Positions 44,508 through 53,495 of a stretch of DNA of 64,000 bases are shown here, piece by piece. Under the pieces are notes generated by a model that was not told the DNA's origin, did not search any database, and saw only the letters and a program-made list of their open reading frames with translations. A program made the position numbers and the translations under genes. The stretch lies in contig NZ_CP113361.1 in assembly GCF_026684035.1 (NCBI RefSeq), positions 558,001 to 622,000 of the forward strand, given 5' to 3'. Numbering within the stretch: position 1 is the stretch's first letter; each line of letters opens with the position of its first letter. This DNA is from Methanogenium organophilum (GTDB lineage: Archaea > Halobacteriota > Methanomicrobia > Methanomicrobiales > Methanomicrobiaceae).

Positions 44508-45232
44508 TGTTCAATCCCCCAATCGCTGATAACGGGCTCCTCACGTCCGATCATAAAGACATAGCCTTCAATCGTCTCGAAGACCTCACCAGTGCCTTCC
44601 TCTTCCAGGGTGACACGGTTTGGAATACTTCCGGCGATGACATCGATCTTCGTGATCTTGCCGGTCTTTCCGGAGTGGCGTCCGCCGATGACCATCGCGG
44701 TGTTGCCCTCTGCAAATGCAAAGTGGTCAATCACTTCGAACTTGTTCTCCGGCTTCAGGGACAGAACCACAGAGTCCTTGGGTGTATAGTCCTGTGTGTC
44801 GACGATGATGTTTGCGCCGTAGCGGAGGTTCAGCTGAATCTTTCCGCCTTTAACGATGGTCTTGTCTGCAATCTTGCACAGACGGCTCTCTGCAGCCTCT
44901 GCGGAGATCGGAATTGAGACAATATCACCGCGCTTTGCACGGAGAAGACGGAAATACTTGTCCACAGACGGGAGAGCAACGATGTCAAACACACCGAGAC
45001 CCATCTTCGGGTCAGTGCAGACAGCACCGTTCACAATCACTGCACGGCTCTTGAGGACACGCTTGACCTCTTTCATCGTGAGTGCAATTCCCATATGGTC
45101 ACGCAGCCACACTGCCATAGGCATTGCGCTTGCATTGTGGGGACCTGCTGCGGTCTTGGTCACAAATGTATTCGTCTTCTTGGCAATACGCCATGAACCC
45201 GGACTGTTGAGCCTCTTTAAGTGGTTCGACAT
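44504..45232 (-). CDS. rps4e: small ribosomal subunit protein eS4
   Basis: eS4, 242 residues, archaeal/eukaryotic only. Starts [19 protein letters not shown]; has an S4 RNA-binding core ([17 protein letters not shown]), and a C-terminal KOW domain with [13 protein letters not shown]. One-base overlap with rpl24. Confidence 0.96.
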   Translation of the reverse strand: MSNHLKRLNSPGSWRIAKKTNTFVTKTAAGPHNASAMPMAVWLRDHMGIALTMKEVKRVLKSRAVIVNGAVCTDPKMGLGVFDIVALPSVDKYFRLLRAKRGDIVSIPISAEAAESRLCKIADKTIVKGGKIQLNLRYGANIIVDTQDYTPKDSVVLSLKPENKFEVIDHFAFAEGNTAMVIGGRHSGKTGKITKIDVIAGSIPNRVTLEEEGTGEVFETIEGYVFMIGREEPVISDWGIEQ

Positions 45233-45597
45233 TATTTCTTCGCCTCCAGCTTTTCCTCACGGCGTTTGTCTTTCAGATTCAGTTTCACAATGCAGACATT
45301 GGATGCTGCAACCGGGCGCGGAACTTCGGTTCCGTCTGCACGGGTTGATGCAACACCGTGGACAATGATCCGTGAATTCTCAAGATCAACGATGTCAACA
45401 ACGCCCTCGTCACCGGCGAAATCGCCCCGGGTGACACGGACGGTGTCACCGGTGACAACACGCACGTTGCGGCGGCTGTACTGCTCCCGGAGTTCTGTTG
45501 AAAGCGGAGCATTCAGGAAACGACCCCTCGCGTGAAGGGGTGCATTGTAGCGGAATTTGCGCTGTTTGCGCGGCTGTTTGCTTGCAATACGTACCAT
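45232..45597 (-). CDS. rpl24: large ribosomal subunit protein uL24
   Basis: uL24, 121 residues, an early 23S rRNA assembly initiator. It has a KOW domain VVTGDTVRVTRGDFAGDEG and an archaeal basic N-terminus starting MVRIASKQPRKQRKFRYNAP. Confidence 0.95.
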   Translation of the reverse strand: MVRIASKQPRKQRKFRYNAPLHARGRFLNAPLSTELREQYSRRNVRVVTGDTVRVTRGDFAGDEGVVDIVDLENSRIIVHGVASTRADGTEVPRPVAASNVCIVKLNLKDKRREEKLEAKK

Positions 45598-45609
45598 ATT
45601 TCCTTCACC

Positions 45610-46008
45610 TCAGACGATAATCGTCGCCATAGAACCGATCTTGGGGAAACGCTCTGCCACTTCACGTGCGACAGGGCCCTTAATCTCTGTTCCCTTGGGT
45701 TCTCCGCGTTCGTTCACTACTACCATTGCGTTGTCCTCAAATGACAGACGAAGACCGGAAACTCTCCGGATCTCTTTCTTCTGTCTGATGACGACTGCCT
45801 TCACGAGCTTCTTACGCATGTCGGGAGTGCCTTTCTTGACCGTGACCGTTCCCATATCGCCAAGACCCAGTTTGGGCTGGCGGCGGCGTACGCCATGGTA
45901 GCGGTCGACAGAAACAATTTCCACCTGCCGTGCACCGGTGTTGTCGGCGCAGGTAAGGCGGCTGCCGGTTGAGATTGCACGGGGTGTACGCGATTGTTTC
46001 GCTTTCAT
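45610..46008 (-). CDS. rpl14: large ribosomal subunit protein uL14
   Basis: uL14, 132 residues, at the interface with the small subunit. It has [13 protein letters not shown] and the ends [16 protein letters not shown] overlap with rps17. Confidence 0.96.
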   Translation of the reverse strand: MKAKQSRTPRAISTGSRLTCADNTGARQVEIVSVDRYHGVRRRQPKLGLGDMGTVTVKKGTPDMRKKLVKAVVIRQKKEIRRVSGLRLSFEDNAMVVVNERGEPKGTEIKGPVAREVAERFPKIGSMATIIV

Positions 46009-46331
46009 TCCGTCATCACCTCAACGACAACAAATTTCTTGGTCTTTGAGAGTGGGCGGCATTCGGCAATCTTTACCATGTCGCCTACTCTGATATCGAT
46101 GCAGGGGGGATGATGTGCATGAATATTTGAACTGCGTTTTTCGTAACGCTTGTATTTCTTCACATAATGCAGATAGTCACGGGTGACTACTACTGATCCC
46201 TGCATCCGGTCACTCACGACCTTACCGGTAATCACCTGGCCGCGCACCGGTAAAGTGCCGTGAAATGGACAGTTCACGTCATCACATTCCTTTTCCGGAA
46301 TGGGGACGTTCAATCCTGTGTTTTTAGCCAT
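46005..46331 (-). CDS. rps17: small ribosomal subunit protein uS17
   Basis: uS17, 108 residues with the archaeal N-terminal extension [20 protein letters not shown], which carries two cysteines, then the OB-fold [19 protein letters not shown] and [16 protein letters not shown]. Confidence 0.95.
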   Translation of the reverse strand: MAKNTGLNVPIPEKECDDVNCPFHGTLPVRGQVITGKVVSDRMQGSVVVTRDYLHYVKKYKRYEKRSSNIHAHHPPCIDIRVGDMVKIAECRPLSKTKKFVVVEVMTE

Positions 46332-46339
46332 TATTTACC

Positions 46340-46615
46340 TCAGTTTCTGATTCGCATGCTGATTCTTCTTTCAGGCTTCATAACCAGCACCGACCCATCA
46401 ACCCTTACCTGGGTATCATCGGGAAGGTGCATGTCAAAGGTTGCATATTTCTTTGCAACCCGGAGGGTACGATCACCGGCACGGATCTCTAACATCTGCC
46501 TCGTCTCCCCGCAGACAATACCGGTGATACCGGTCTGTGCGGGGTTCGTGGAGGCATACACCGTCACCGGTAACCCGATGAGTTCATGCCGGCAGATGTT
46601 TTGTGCGGTGATCAT
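46340..46615 (-). CDS. rnp1: RNase P protein component 1 (Rpp29 family)
   Basis: Archaeal counterpart of Rpp29/Pop4, a protein subunit of RNase P that processes tRNA 5' ends. The 91-residue product starts MITAQNICRHELIGLPVTVY; the Sm-like fold has GITGIVCGETRQMLEI and FDMHLPDDTQVRVDGS. The location between rpl29 and rps17 is the standard archaeal position. Confidence 0.92.
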   Translation of the reverse strand: MITAQNICRHELIGLPVTVYASTNPAQTGITGIVCGETRQMLEIRAGDRTLRVAKKYATFDMHLPDDTQVRVDGSVLVMKPERRISMRIRN

Positions 46616-46647
46616 ATCTGTTCCCTTATGTATGCCTGAAGAGAGAA

Positions 46648-46851
46648 TCAGGCGTTGCGGCGCTTGTTCTGCTCAGTGCTGATCCGGGCAATTGTTCTCC
46701 GGATTTCACGGATGCGTCCCGCATTCTCGGGCGCGCCTCCAGCACTCACTTTTCCGTTATTCTCAACCAGTTCAAGCCTGAGCTTTGCAAGCTGCTCCTG
46801 GAGTTCCACATCACTGAAGTCAGCGACTTCTGCTGCACGAAAGATTGCCAT
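46648..46851 (-). CDS. rpl29: large ribosomal subunit protein uL29
   Basis: uL29, 67 residues, two helices near the exit tunnel where SRP and Sec bind. MAIFRAAEVADFSDVELQEQ start; NAGRIREIRRTIARI helix. Thirty-two bases separate it from rnp1, leaving no room for the SUI1 gene that some archaea have here. Confidence 0.94.
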   Translation of the reverse strand: MAIFRAAEVADFSDVELQEQLAKLRLELVENNGKVSAGGAPENAGRIREIRRTIARISTEQNKRRNA

Positions 46852-46853
46852 AA

Positions 46854-47570
46854 TCAGATCTCCTCCTGAACGGGGACATCCTCAGCTTCCTCGAGTTCAG
46901 CGTCAATCTCTGCACCAATGATATCCTCATCGATATCCTCGCCTTCGTATACCGGCTCTGCAGGAACCTCGGGTTGAGGTTCGAGCACTTCAAAGGTATC
47001 GGGGAGACGTGCTCCCGGCGGGATGATCTTGACCTGGACACCAATGGTTCCGAGCTTCTTTACTGCGAGAGCAAATCCATGCTCGACAATTGTCTCGGAC
47101 GGTTCACCACAGTGCTTGACGTAGCCTTCGGTGAACTTCTGGACACGGGACCGTGCACCAGTTAGTTTCCCGGAGAGGACAACCTCACAGCCGAGTGCGC
47201 CGGATTCCATCACACGACGGAGAACACTGTTCCCTGCCTTGCGGAAATACCAGCCGCGCTCAAGTGAGTTGGCAAGTCTCTCTGCCATAATCTGTGCATT
47301 GAAACTTGGCTCGTCCACCTGCTGGACTTCAATCTGCGGAGACTCGATACCATAGTCATTCTGAAGGTCAGCGGTCAGCTGGCGTACAACCTTTCCGCCC
47401 TTACCGATGACAATACCGGGTTTTTCCGCATAGATGGTGATCTGGGTACCGAGTGGGGTCCTGATAATCTCCATGCCGCCGTAGCCTGCACGTTTCAGCT
47501 CTTTTACGAGGAAGTTCTCCACACGTGCTGCGCGGATTCCATCCTCTACAAATCTCTTCTCGATTCCCAT
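46854..47570 (-). CDS. rps3: small ribosomal subunit protein uS3
   Basis: uS3, 238 residues, at the mRNA entry. KH domain with [14 protein letters not shown], then the C-terminal domain with [18 protein letters not shown]. The last 40 residues are acidic ([20 protein letters not shown]), a tail typical of methanogenic archaea. Two bases before rpl29. Confidence 0.95.
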   Translation of the reverse strand: MGIEKRFVEDGIRAARVENFLVKELKRAGYGGMEIIRTPLGTQITIYAEKPGIVIGKGGKVVRQLTADLQNDYGIESPQIEVQQVDEPSFNAQIMAERLANSLERGWYFRKAGNSVLRRVMESGALGCEVVLSGKLTGARSRVQKFTEGYVKHCGEPSETIVEHGFALAVKKLGTIGVQVKIIPPGARLPDTFEVLEPQPEVPAEPVYEGEDIDEDIIGAEIDAELEEAEDVPVQEEI

Positions 47571-47572
47571 AT

Positions 47573-48028
47573 TCAGGCCTCCTTCACTGCAATCTCGATG
47601 TTGACGGATTCTGCGTATTTTGGTGTGGCACGCCCCATTGCACGGGGGAAAATGCCCTTCATTCTGCGGCCACGGGCGGCAGAGATGTGTGTAATTACGA
47701 GATTCTCGGTGTCAAGACCGATGTATTCTGCATTCTTCTCAACTGATTTGATCAGTTTGATGAAGTAGGAAGATGCCTTGACAGGATACCGACCGGCATC
47801 CCAGCCATTCAGACCGCGCTTGTGTGCAACATCTCTGTTGAACCGGCGGAAGGGCACTGCACGCTTCAGTGCGACAACATCCTCAAGGTATGCAATTGCA
47901 TCCCCTGTCTTCATTCCTCTGACCTCACGGGCAATCTCAATGGAGTGCTTGGGGGAAATCGGAAGCTCGTTCGCTTTTGCACGGGCCGAGTCTGCCTCTG
48001 GTTTAATAGAATATGCTGTTCTTGCCAT
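47573..48028 (-). CDS. rpl22: large ribosomal subunit protein uL22
   Basis: uL22, 151 residues from the ATG at 48028 ([20 protein letters not shown]), the archaeal start. A GTG at 48037 and an ATG at 48034 are also in frame and would overlap the rps19 stop. Loop region [19 protein letters not shown] lines the exit tunnel. Confidence 0.94.
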   Translation of the reverse strand: MARTAYSIKPEADSARAKANELPISPKHSIEIAREVRGMKTGDAIAYLEDVVALKRAVPFRRFNRDVAHKRGLNGWDAGRYPVKASSYFIKLIKSVEKNAEYIGLDTENLVITHISAARGRRMKGIFPRAMGRATPKYAESVNIEIAVKEA

Positions 48029-48033
48029 TTCCA

Positions 48034-48447
48034 TCACTTCAGGGGTACGAATTTACTCGACCGGGTTGCACCGATACCGGCACTGCCGTGGCTCACGCGA
48101 TGACGGGTGAGTGCAAACTCTCCCAGGTAGTGGAAGACCGCCTCAGGCTGAATCTCTACCGGGACAAAGTCCTTACCATCGTGAATCTCGATTGTCTTTC
48201 CAACCATCTCAGGGAGAATGATCATATCGCGGAGGTGAGTCCGGATACGCTCCTTGTCTTCCCGGATTTCCCGGAGCAGTTTATCATGTCCGGGGGAGAA
48301 GCCGCGGTTGACCCGGCGGCGAATCCGTGCAGGCATAAGAGGCAGGAGTTCGCTCATGCCCATCTGCTGCAGGTCCTCAATTTTGTAGCCGTGGTAGGTG
48401 AATTCCTCTTTCCGCCGCGGCAACCTTCTCTGTGTCTTTTTTGCCAT
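48034..48447 (-). CDS. rps19: small ribosomal subunit protein uS19
   Basis: uS19, 137 residues, in the head of the 30S. Archaeal N-terminal extension ([20 protein letters not shown]) then [20 protein letters not shown] and [18 protein letters not shown]. Confidence 0.95.
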   Translation of the reverse strand: MAKKTQRRLPRRKEEFTYHGYKIEDLQQMGMSELLPLMPARIRRRVNRGFSPGHDKLLREIREDKERIRTHLRDMIILPEMVGKTIEIHDGKDFVPVEIQPEAVFHYLGEFALTRHRVSHGSAGIGATRSSKFVPLK

Positions 48448-48463
48448 ATCTGATCACTCCCGC

Positions 48464-49177
48464 CTATTTCCTTCCGGTCCTCTTCGGGGCGATATGTCCT
48501 ACTTTCCGTCCTGGTGATGTGCCACGGGAAACACTCTTTGGTCTGCCCACGTGCTGGTGTCCACCGCCACCGAACGGGTGGTCGATAACATTCATACAGA
48601 CAGCCTTTGAGCGCGGCCACTTCTGTGCCTGTGACTTCATCTTGTGGTATTTCTTTCCTGCCTTGACAAACGGTTTTTCACCGCGTCCGCCACCGGCAAC
48701 GATACCGACCGTTGCACGGCAGTCCGCATTGAACCACTTGTGCTTGCCGGAGGGCATCTTGATACCGACGCGGCCTTCGTCTTTGCCAATGACCTGTGCC
48801 TGAACACCGGATGCACGGATGAACTTGCCACCGTCATTTGGCCGTGCCTCGACATTACATACGTAGGCACCGACAGGGATTGAACCCAGAGGCAGGGTGT
48901 TTCCGTTCTTCACCGGAGCTTCAGGGCCCCATGCGACGCGGTCACCAATGCCCACACCTTCGGTGACGAGCATGTACATCTTCTTTTTGCCGTCATCAAG
49001 CTCGACCTTAGCAATCGGTGTGTGCCGTGCGGGGTCGTGCTCGATATCGATCACAACACCGCCGACAGTCTCACGGATACTGCCGGGATGCTTGAGTTCA
49101 GCCTTATACTTGTGTGACGGTGCACGGTATGTTGGGCCTCCACGGCCACGGTTCTGGGATATAATGCGTTTACCCAT
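48464..49177 (-). CDS. rpl2: large ribosomal subunit protein uL2
   Basis: uL2, 237 residues, needed for subunit joining and peptidyl transfer. Starts MGKRIISQNRGRGGPTYRAP and ends with the HPFGGGGHQHVGRPKSVSRG region containing the conserved histidine. Confidence 0.96.
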   Translation of the reverse strand: MGKRIISQNRGRGGPTYRAPSHKYKAELKHPGSIRETVGGVVIDIEHDPARHTPIAKVELDDGKKKMYMLVTEGVGIGDRVAWGPEAPVKNGNTLPLGSIPVGAYVCNVEARPNDGGKFIRASGVQAQVIGKDEGRVGIKMPSGKHKWFNADCRATVGIVAGGGRGEKPFVKAGKKYHKMKSQAQKWPRSKAVCMNVIDHPFGGGGHQHVGRPKSVSRGTSPGRKVGHIAPKRTGRK

Positions 49178-49187
49178 TCAAACCACC

Positions 49188-49436
49188 TCAGAGGATTCCC
49201 AGCCGTGAAAGAATCTCTTCACCGGCCTTACTGTCAGCAAATGTAACAGTGGCTTTCTTCTGACCCTTCATTGTCATCATGGTTGTAACAGATGTCACTT
49301 CGTGAGCAAACATCTCCTCAACTGCACGGGCAATCTTGGTCTTGTCTGCGTCGCGGCGGACAAGGAACTGAAGTTTGCCGTCAGTGTCGAGCATCATGGA
49401 TGCCTTTTCTGAGACATACGGAGTTTTAATTGTCAT
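49188..49436 (-). CDS. rpl23: large ribosomal subunit protein uL23
   Basis: uL23, 82 residues, at the tunnel exit. MTIKTPYVSEKASMMLDTD start and FLVRRDADKTKIARAVEEMF. Ten bases before the rpl2 start; one base after rpl4. Confidence 0.95.
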   Translation of the reverse strand: MTIKTPYVSEKASMMLDTDGKLQFLVRRDADKTKIARAVEEMFAHEVTSVTTMMTMKGQKKATVTFADSKAGEEILSRLGIL

Positions 49437-49437
49437 C

Positions 49438-50184
49438 TCACATCATCTCCAGTTTCTTCAGTGCACCGGCAGTCCAGACGGTCAGGCGACCTGCGTGTGT
49501 ACCGGGTGCGAGAAGCTCAGCGTTCAGTGCATCGACAGTGACAGTGTCCACACCGGCGAGGTTGGCTGCTGCACGCAGCGGTGCTTCACTGGTGACAATC
49601 AGCAGGCTCTTGCGCTGCTTGTACCGGCGGCCACGGGTCTTGCCACGGCCTGCACGCACTTTTTTGCTTGCTGCAGAGCGCTCCACATCGGAGTATACGC
49701 CGGCAACGGAGAGTGCGGCGACAACGTCCTTTGCGGTGGTGAGTCCCTCAAATGCGTCATCAAAGACAACGGGAACCGTGCCTTCATAGAGATGACCACG
49801 TGCAGAGATCAGTTCCTCGTTCATGGTTGCTGCAATTGCAGACCGGATGGCGAGGCGCTTTTCCTGTTTGTTCATCTTACGGACCAGCTTCTTCTCCACT
49901 TTAGGAGGATGAGCTGCGCGTCCACCGACTGACTGCGGGATACGTGCTGCACGTGATCCGTTCTTCAGACGCGGGAGCTGTGCAACACCACGGCCACTTC
50001 CCCAGGAGACTGCGGAGGTGTTCAGTCCTGCACGTGGACTGGTACCGTGTGGCTGGTAGCGCTCGCTCTGGAGTGCAAGAACAGCGTTTTTAATAAGATC
50101 CGGGCGGTAGCTTTCTTCAAAGACTGCAGGAAGCTCGATTTCTCCTGCTGAACCACCATCAATTGTTGTAATCTGTGCCTTCAT
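49438..50184 (-). CDS. rpl4: large ribosomal subunit protein uL4
   Basis: uL4, 248 residues. Starts MKAQITTIDGGSAGEIELPA; has the long loop WGSGRGVAQLPRLKNGSRAA that reaches into the tunnel, and AGRGKTRGRRYKQRKSLLIV. Confidence 0.96.
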   Translation of the reverse strand: MKAQITTIDGGSAGEIELPAVFEESYRPDLIKNAVLALQSERYQPHGTSPRAGLNTSAVSWGSGRGVAQLPRLKNGSRAARIPQSVGGRAAHPPKVEKKLVRKMNKQEKRLAIRSAIAATMNEELISARGHLYEGTVPVVFDDAFEGLTTAKDVVAALSVAGVYSDVERSAASKKVRAGRGKTRGRRYKQRKSLLIVTSEAPLRAAANLAGVDTVTVDALNAELLAPGTHAGRLTVWTAGALKKLEMM

Positions 50185-50189
50185 TCAGT

Positions 50190-51146
50190 TCACCCCTGTT
50201 TGCTGGCAACGCTCACATACTGGATTGCCGGTACGCGCTCGACGTGTACGCTCTGCCTGATTGCAGGTCGCATTCTGATAAGACGCTTGCATGGACCAGG
50301 GACTGAGCCCTTGATTGCAACATATCTGCCCCTGACAAGACCATAGTTGGTAAATCCACCTGCGGGGTTAATTTCCTCACCGGATTCGCCGATCTTTAAG
50401 AGGCGCTTGTTGAACTCAGTACGCTGCTGGTATCCCATCTGACCCATCTGCGGGACCTGCCACCTGACGTGGTGCGGGAACCACGGACCAAGGTTACCGA
50501 TATGACGCTTCTTACCGCCGCGGGAGTGTTTTCCACTACGGGTCTGAATGCCCCAGCGTTTCACAGGACCATTTGTCCCCTTACCGGTGGTAATTGCAGT
50601 AACATCGAGGTACTGGCCGGTCTTGAGAACCGAGTCGATCTCGACTTCGGCGCCAAAGAGGGAAATTGCATACTCAACACGTTCTTCAACGCTGCCGCCT
50701 GCGACACGCATCTCCATGATGTCGCCGGACTTCTTGGGCACACCGGTAAGGACAGCAGGCTGCGTCCGTGTGATCGCGAATACTTCCGTCACTTTCCCGG
50801 ATGCTGCTGCATCACGAACTCTTTCGATGCCTTCTTCGGACCAGGCTTCTGCGTATGCACGCTTGCCGTAGGTGTCCTTTGTGTACAGGCGGATGCCGGT
50901 CACAACCATCGCCGGAATTTCAACGATAGTAACAGGAACCATGATGTCCTTGCCCTCTGTAGGGCTCTTGTTGTGGTCATCGACCATGACCATGTGAGTC
51001 ATGCCCACCTTGTAACCGGCAAAACCCTGCAACACCGGTTCCCCGTCATGCTGGGGCCAGGAATGGTATTTTGGTACCTGGCTTTTCGCACGCTTGCGGG
51101 GACTGTATGCAAGTGAACCTCTGCGAGGTCTGTTTATCTCGGACAT
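50190..51146 (-). CDS. rpl3: large ribosomal subunit protein uL3
   Basis: uL3, 318 residues, archaeal form with the long N-terminal extension [20 protein letters not shown]. Core has [21 protein letters not shown] and [20 protein letters not shown]. First gene of the 15 kb cluster; its upstream 575 bases are unusual (see the leader entry). Confidence 0.96.
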   Translation of the reverse strand: MSEINRPRRGSLAYSPRKRAKSQVPKYHSWPQHDGEPVLQGFAGYKVGMTHMVMVDDHNKSPTEGKDIMVPVTIVEIPAMVVTGIRLYTKDTYGKRAYAEAWSEEGIERVRDAAASGKVTEVFAITRTQPAVLTGVPKKSGDIMEMRVAGGSVEERVEYAISLFGAEVEIDSVLKTGQYLDVTAITTGKGTNGPVKRWGIQTRSGKHSRGGKKRHIGNLGPWFPHHVRWQVPQMGQMGYQQRTEFNKRLLKIGESGEEINPAGGFTNYGLVRGRYVAIKGSVPGPCKRLIRMRPAIRQSVHVERVPAIQYVSVASKQG

Positions 51147-51720
51147 TGCTTAATCAATCCTTATTCTTGGTTTTCAGTTGATGCTTCATTCTGAGAGCGG
51201 ACAGAAGCCGCCATCGAGAATGTCTCCGAGGAATGAATTGGTTTTCAACTCAGGTATGAGCTGACGCCGAGGTCTGATGGGCCGATGTCGACATGCCTGA
51301 ACCTGCGGTACGGAGTAAGTTTACCTTCATCCGCCGCCATCTTCAGGCACCGGGGCCCTTCACATATCTGAAAGATTCTTCCGGTGTGAACCAGAAAGAC
51401 TCATTCTCTCAAATTGATCCTGACAGTTCCCGTTTCTGCGCGCACATCAGTGCGCCAGATTTGGGCTCGTTCCACAAAACGTCCACCCATACGGATCCAT
51501 CAGATCCTACGTCTTTCACCTGGTGTGTGTAAACACAACCATATCCCGGTACCCCTCCCTGTAGCATGCCACAGGGAAAGTCACCATATAGTGATGTTCC
51601 GACGGAAACGGTGATGACAGCACCACCTTCCGTTTATCGGACCACCATATATGTTTCCTAAATATTTCTGTAAAAAGGTAATAAAGGTATTGAAAAAAAG
51701 AACTGATTCAGTAGAGAAAA
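51147..51720 (-). other. long leader-like region upstream of the ribosomal cluster
   Basis: A 574-base gap between rpl3 and the Tfx gene, non-AT-rich in its centre. In minus sense it has AT-rich promoter-like DNA at about 51640-51700, followed by hairpins such as CCCTGTGGCATGCTACAGGG (about 51556-51575) and TCAC...GGTGA, and two short frames. If the transcript begins near 51640, rpl3 has a leader of about 500 bases. No known RNA family (SRP RNA, RNase P RNA, tRNA) was recognised. Confidence 0.45.
51409..51567 (-). CDS. possible small protein or decayed frame in the rpl3 leader
   Basis: An ATG at 51567 opens 52 codons ending at 51409 with strings that look protein-like (SDGSVWVDVLWNEPKSGALM). 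After the stop the same frame continues 21 codons (ENESFWFTPEESFRYVKGPG) before another stop, and a further frame reads MAADEGKLTPYRRFRHVDIG onward. The pattern suggests either a broken gene or chance. No ribosome site; not recognised. Confidence 0.2.
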   Translation of the reverse strand: MLQGGVPGYGCVYTHQVKDVGSDGSVWVDVLWNEPKSGALMCAQKRELSGSI

Positions 51721-52125
51721 TCACCCGAAACAAAGCTCTCCATCTTCGTTGATATAAACCTCAACATCTTCGCGCACAAACCGGCCCTTAAACCTGCCAG
51801 GATTTGCCTCTTTCAGGCGATTGATAAGATTGATGGAATCATAGCGGACTTTTATCCTCAGTTTCTCTGCCTCTCCATAAATTTCACCGACCGCGTCAAA
51901 GAGATCCGTTCCGGTTTTAATCGTGCACAGATGAGTGGCATCAAGCGTATACAGAAATTCAAGGGTTTCTTTCGCTTTCTCAATATTCTCATATGCCGCC
52001 TTTTCAATGGTGCACACATTTGCCTTTGATGTGTGAATAATATCTGCAATCTGCTGTTGAGTCAGGCCCTGTTTCCGGTACCTGAGCACTTCTTTCTGCC
52101 GACCAGTAAGAAGACCCTGTTTCAT
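51721..52125 (-). CDS. tfx: Tfx family DNA-binding transcriptional regulator
   Basis: Regulator of the Tfx family, known from Methanothermobacter where Tfx binds the promoter of the molybdenum formylmethanofuran dehydrogenase operon. The N-terminal helix-turn-helix is LTGRQKEVLRYRKQGLTQQQIADIIHTSKANV (residues about 5-36; middle part TQQQIADIIHTSKANV), and a C-terminal domain of about 85 residues follows. From the ATG at 52125 it has 134 residues; ATG 52131 is the alternative. A TATA-like TTTAAATTA (minus, 52147-52155) is about 25 bases upstream, predicting a leaderless transcript beginning at the start codon. Divergent from mtd. Confidence 0.82.
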   Translation of the reverse strand: MKQGLLTGRQKEVLRYRKQGLTQQQIADIIHTSKANVCTIEKAAYENIEKAKETLEFLYTLDATHLCTIKTGTDLFDAVGEIYGEAEKLRIKVRYDSINLINRLKEANPGRFKGRFVREDVEVYINEDGELCFG

Positions 52126-52146
52126 TAACATCAGTATCTATTTCCA

Positions 52147-52155
52147 TAATTTAAA
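52147..52155 (-). promoter_or_regulatory. TATA box for the Tfx gene (leaderless transcript predicted)
   Basis: Minus-strand TTTAAATTA centred about 25 bases before the ATG at 52125. Archaeal spacing puts the start of transcription on or next to the ATG. Confidence 0.5.
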
Positions 52156-52204
52156 CATTTTTCCTTAACTGCCGGAGAAAGATCCCACCCACGAAGGAAT
52201 TCAC

Positions 52205-52252
52205 AATATTTATTACCGAACATTCTGATAGTAGAATGTTCTCAAATTTGAG
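52205..52252 (+). promoter_or_regulatory. mtd promoter with two palindromes
   Basis: AATATTTATTA (52205-52215) serves as TATA box. Directly after it, GAACATTCT-GATAGT-AGAATGTTC (52218-52241) is a perfect 9-bp inverted repeat covering the predicted start of transcription, and CTCAAATTTGAG (52241-52252) is a perfect 12-base palindrome sharing its first base. The two fill almost the whole space to the ribosome site. Likely an operator for mtd and perhaps the divergent tfx. Confidence 0.65.
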
Positions 52253-52262
52253 AGGTTTAGTT

Positions 52263-53102
52263 ATGGTAGTTAAAGTTGGAGTTGCAAAACTGGGCAACAT
52301 CGCAAGCGGTGTTATGGTCGAGCTTCTGCTCGACGAGCGTGCAGACCGTGAAGACATGCAGACCTTCATGGCAACAAGCGGAACAAAACTTGAAGTCGAG
52401 GATGTCGACCGTGTGGTCAGCAACCTTATCGCATACAAGCCGGACTTCGCAATCGTTGTTTCACCAAACGGTGTCCTCCCTGGGCCCACCGGCGCACGTG
52501 AAGCACTGAAAGCAGCAGGCATCCCTGTTGTCGTCATCACTGACGATGTCACCACCAAGAAAGAATGGGCAGACCTCAAGGAGAGCGACTTCGGATACAT
52601 CATCCAGAAGGCTGACTCCATGATTGGTGCACGCCGTGAATTCCTCGACCCGACAGAGATGTCCGACTACAACGGCAATCTGGTAAAGGTCCTCACCGTC
52701 ACCGGTGCATTCCGCAAGATGCAGATCGCGCTCGATGCAGTCATCGACCAGGTCAAGGCAGGTAAAGCAGGCGCAGACCTCGAGCTCCCAAAGATCGTCA
52801 TGACCGCAGACAAGGCAGTCAAGGACGAATTCACCAACCCGTATGCATACGCAAAGGCACGTGCAGCATTTGAGATTGCAGCAGCAGTCGCAATGGTCAA
52901 CGTCAAGGGTTGCTTCATGACCAAGGGATTCGAGAACTACGTTCCAATCGTTGCATCCGCACACGAAATGATGCGCTCTGCAATGATTCTCTGCGAAGAG
53001 GCACGTGAGATCGAGAAGGGCTGTGACGGCGTCGTTCGTATGCCACACAAGAAAGACGGCACCATCGTCTCCAAGACCACCCTCATCTCCAAGCCGGAGT
53101 AA
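52263..53102 (+). CDS. mtd: F420-dependent methylene-H4MPT dehydrogenase
   Basis: Reversibly reduces methenyl-H4MPT with F420H2, a step of CO2 reduction to methane. From the ATG at 52263 it is 279 residues ([20 protein letters not shown]), with [14 protein letters not shown] and [25 protein letters not shown] lies just before the ATG; the in-frame upstream start at 52236 lies within the palindrome and is unlikely. Biased codon use points to high expression. Confidence 0.97.
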   Translation: MVVKVGVAKLGNIASGVMVELLLDERADREDMQTFMATSGTKLEVEDVDRVVSNLIAYKPDFAIVVSPNGVLPGPTGAREALKAAGIPVVVITDDVTTKKEWADLKESDFGYIIQKADSMIGARREFLDPTEMSDYNGNLVKVLTVTGAFRKMQIALDAVIDQVKAGKAGADLELPKIVMTADKAVKDEFTNPYAYAKARAAFEIAAAVAMVNVKGCFMTKGFENYVPIVASAHEMMRSAMILCEEAREIEKGCDGVVRMPHKKDGTIVSKTTLISKPE

Positions 53103-53114
53103 AACCCTAATACT

Positions 53115-53122
53115 TTTTTTTC
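53115..53122 (+). terminator. T8 run after mtd
   Basis: Eight T, 12 bases after the mtd stop. The rest of the 393-base convergent gap to the GalT-like gene contains dispersed element copy C. Confidence 0.55.
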
Positions 53123-53305
53123 CCGGTTTCTTTCACACCACAGAAAGAAGAGCCGTAGCCATCAGAATTCAGAGAGACCATGCAGGAGCAAATAATTGAG
53201 CCTTTGCCATTCTGGGGGTATTTCGGAAAACGGGGATCCCATACCATACTGAATTCAGCACGAAACCCGAAGTGATTCATAGTGCCGTTTTCAGCACCTA
53301 CCGGA

Positions 53306-53390
53306 GCAATGGGGGTGCCGGTCCACCCCCATTGCGACCCATCCTCTGACGGGGAGGGTCGGGCAGGGAGGGGGCACCCCCCTCCCTTGC
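53306..53390. repeat. dispersed GC-rich multi-hairpin intergenic element, copy C
   Basis: Hairpin 1 GCAATGGGGGTG / CACCCCCATTGC (53306-53335) is a perfect 12-bp stem with a six-base loop. Hairpin 2 has GACCC ... GGGTC (53336-53360). Hairpin 3 is GCAGGGAGGGGG / CCCCCTCCCTTGC (53363-53390). The right flank CTTTCAATTCATTATACG also recurs, inverted, near 22031. Lies between the convergent mtd and GalT-like genes. Confidence 0.75.
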
Positions 53391-53495
53391 CTTTCAATTC
53401 ATTATACGAAATTCCCACAGAAAACAGCAGGGAACCAAAGAGTGGATGCTGAATGTGTCACAGAGGGCGGTTCCCACCCGCACCAACACCCGATT

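Noticed and set aside
51555-51600. AGGGAAAGTCACC resembling the RNase P RNA conserved GAGGAAAGTCC element
   Set aside because: The match is poor and none of the other conserved RNase P RNA elements (e.g. the ACAGAA/GGCTTA region) was found nearby on either strand.
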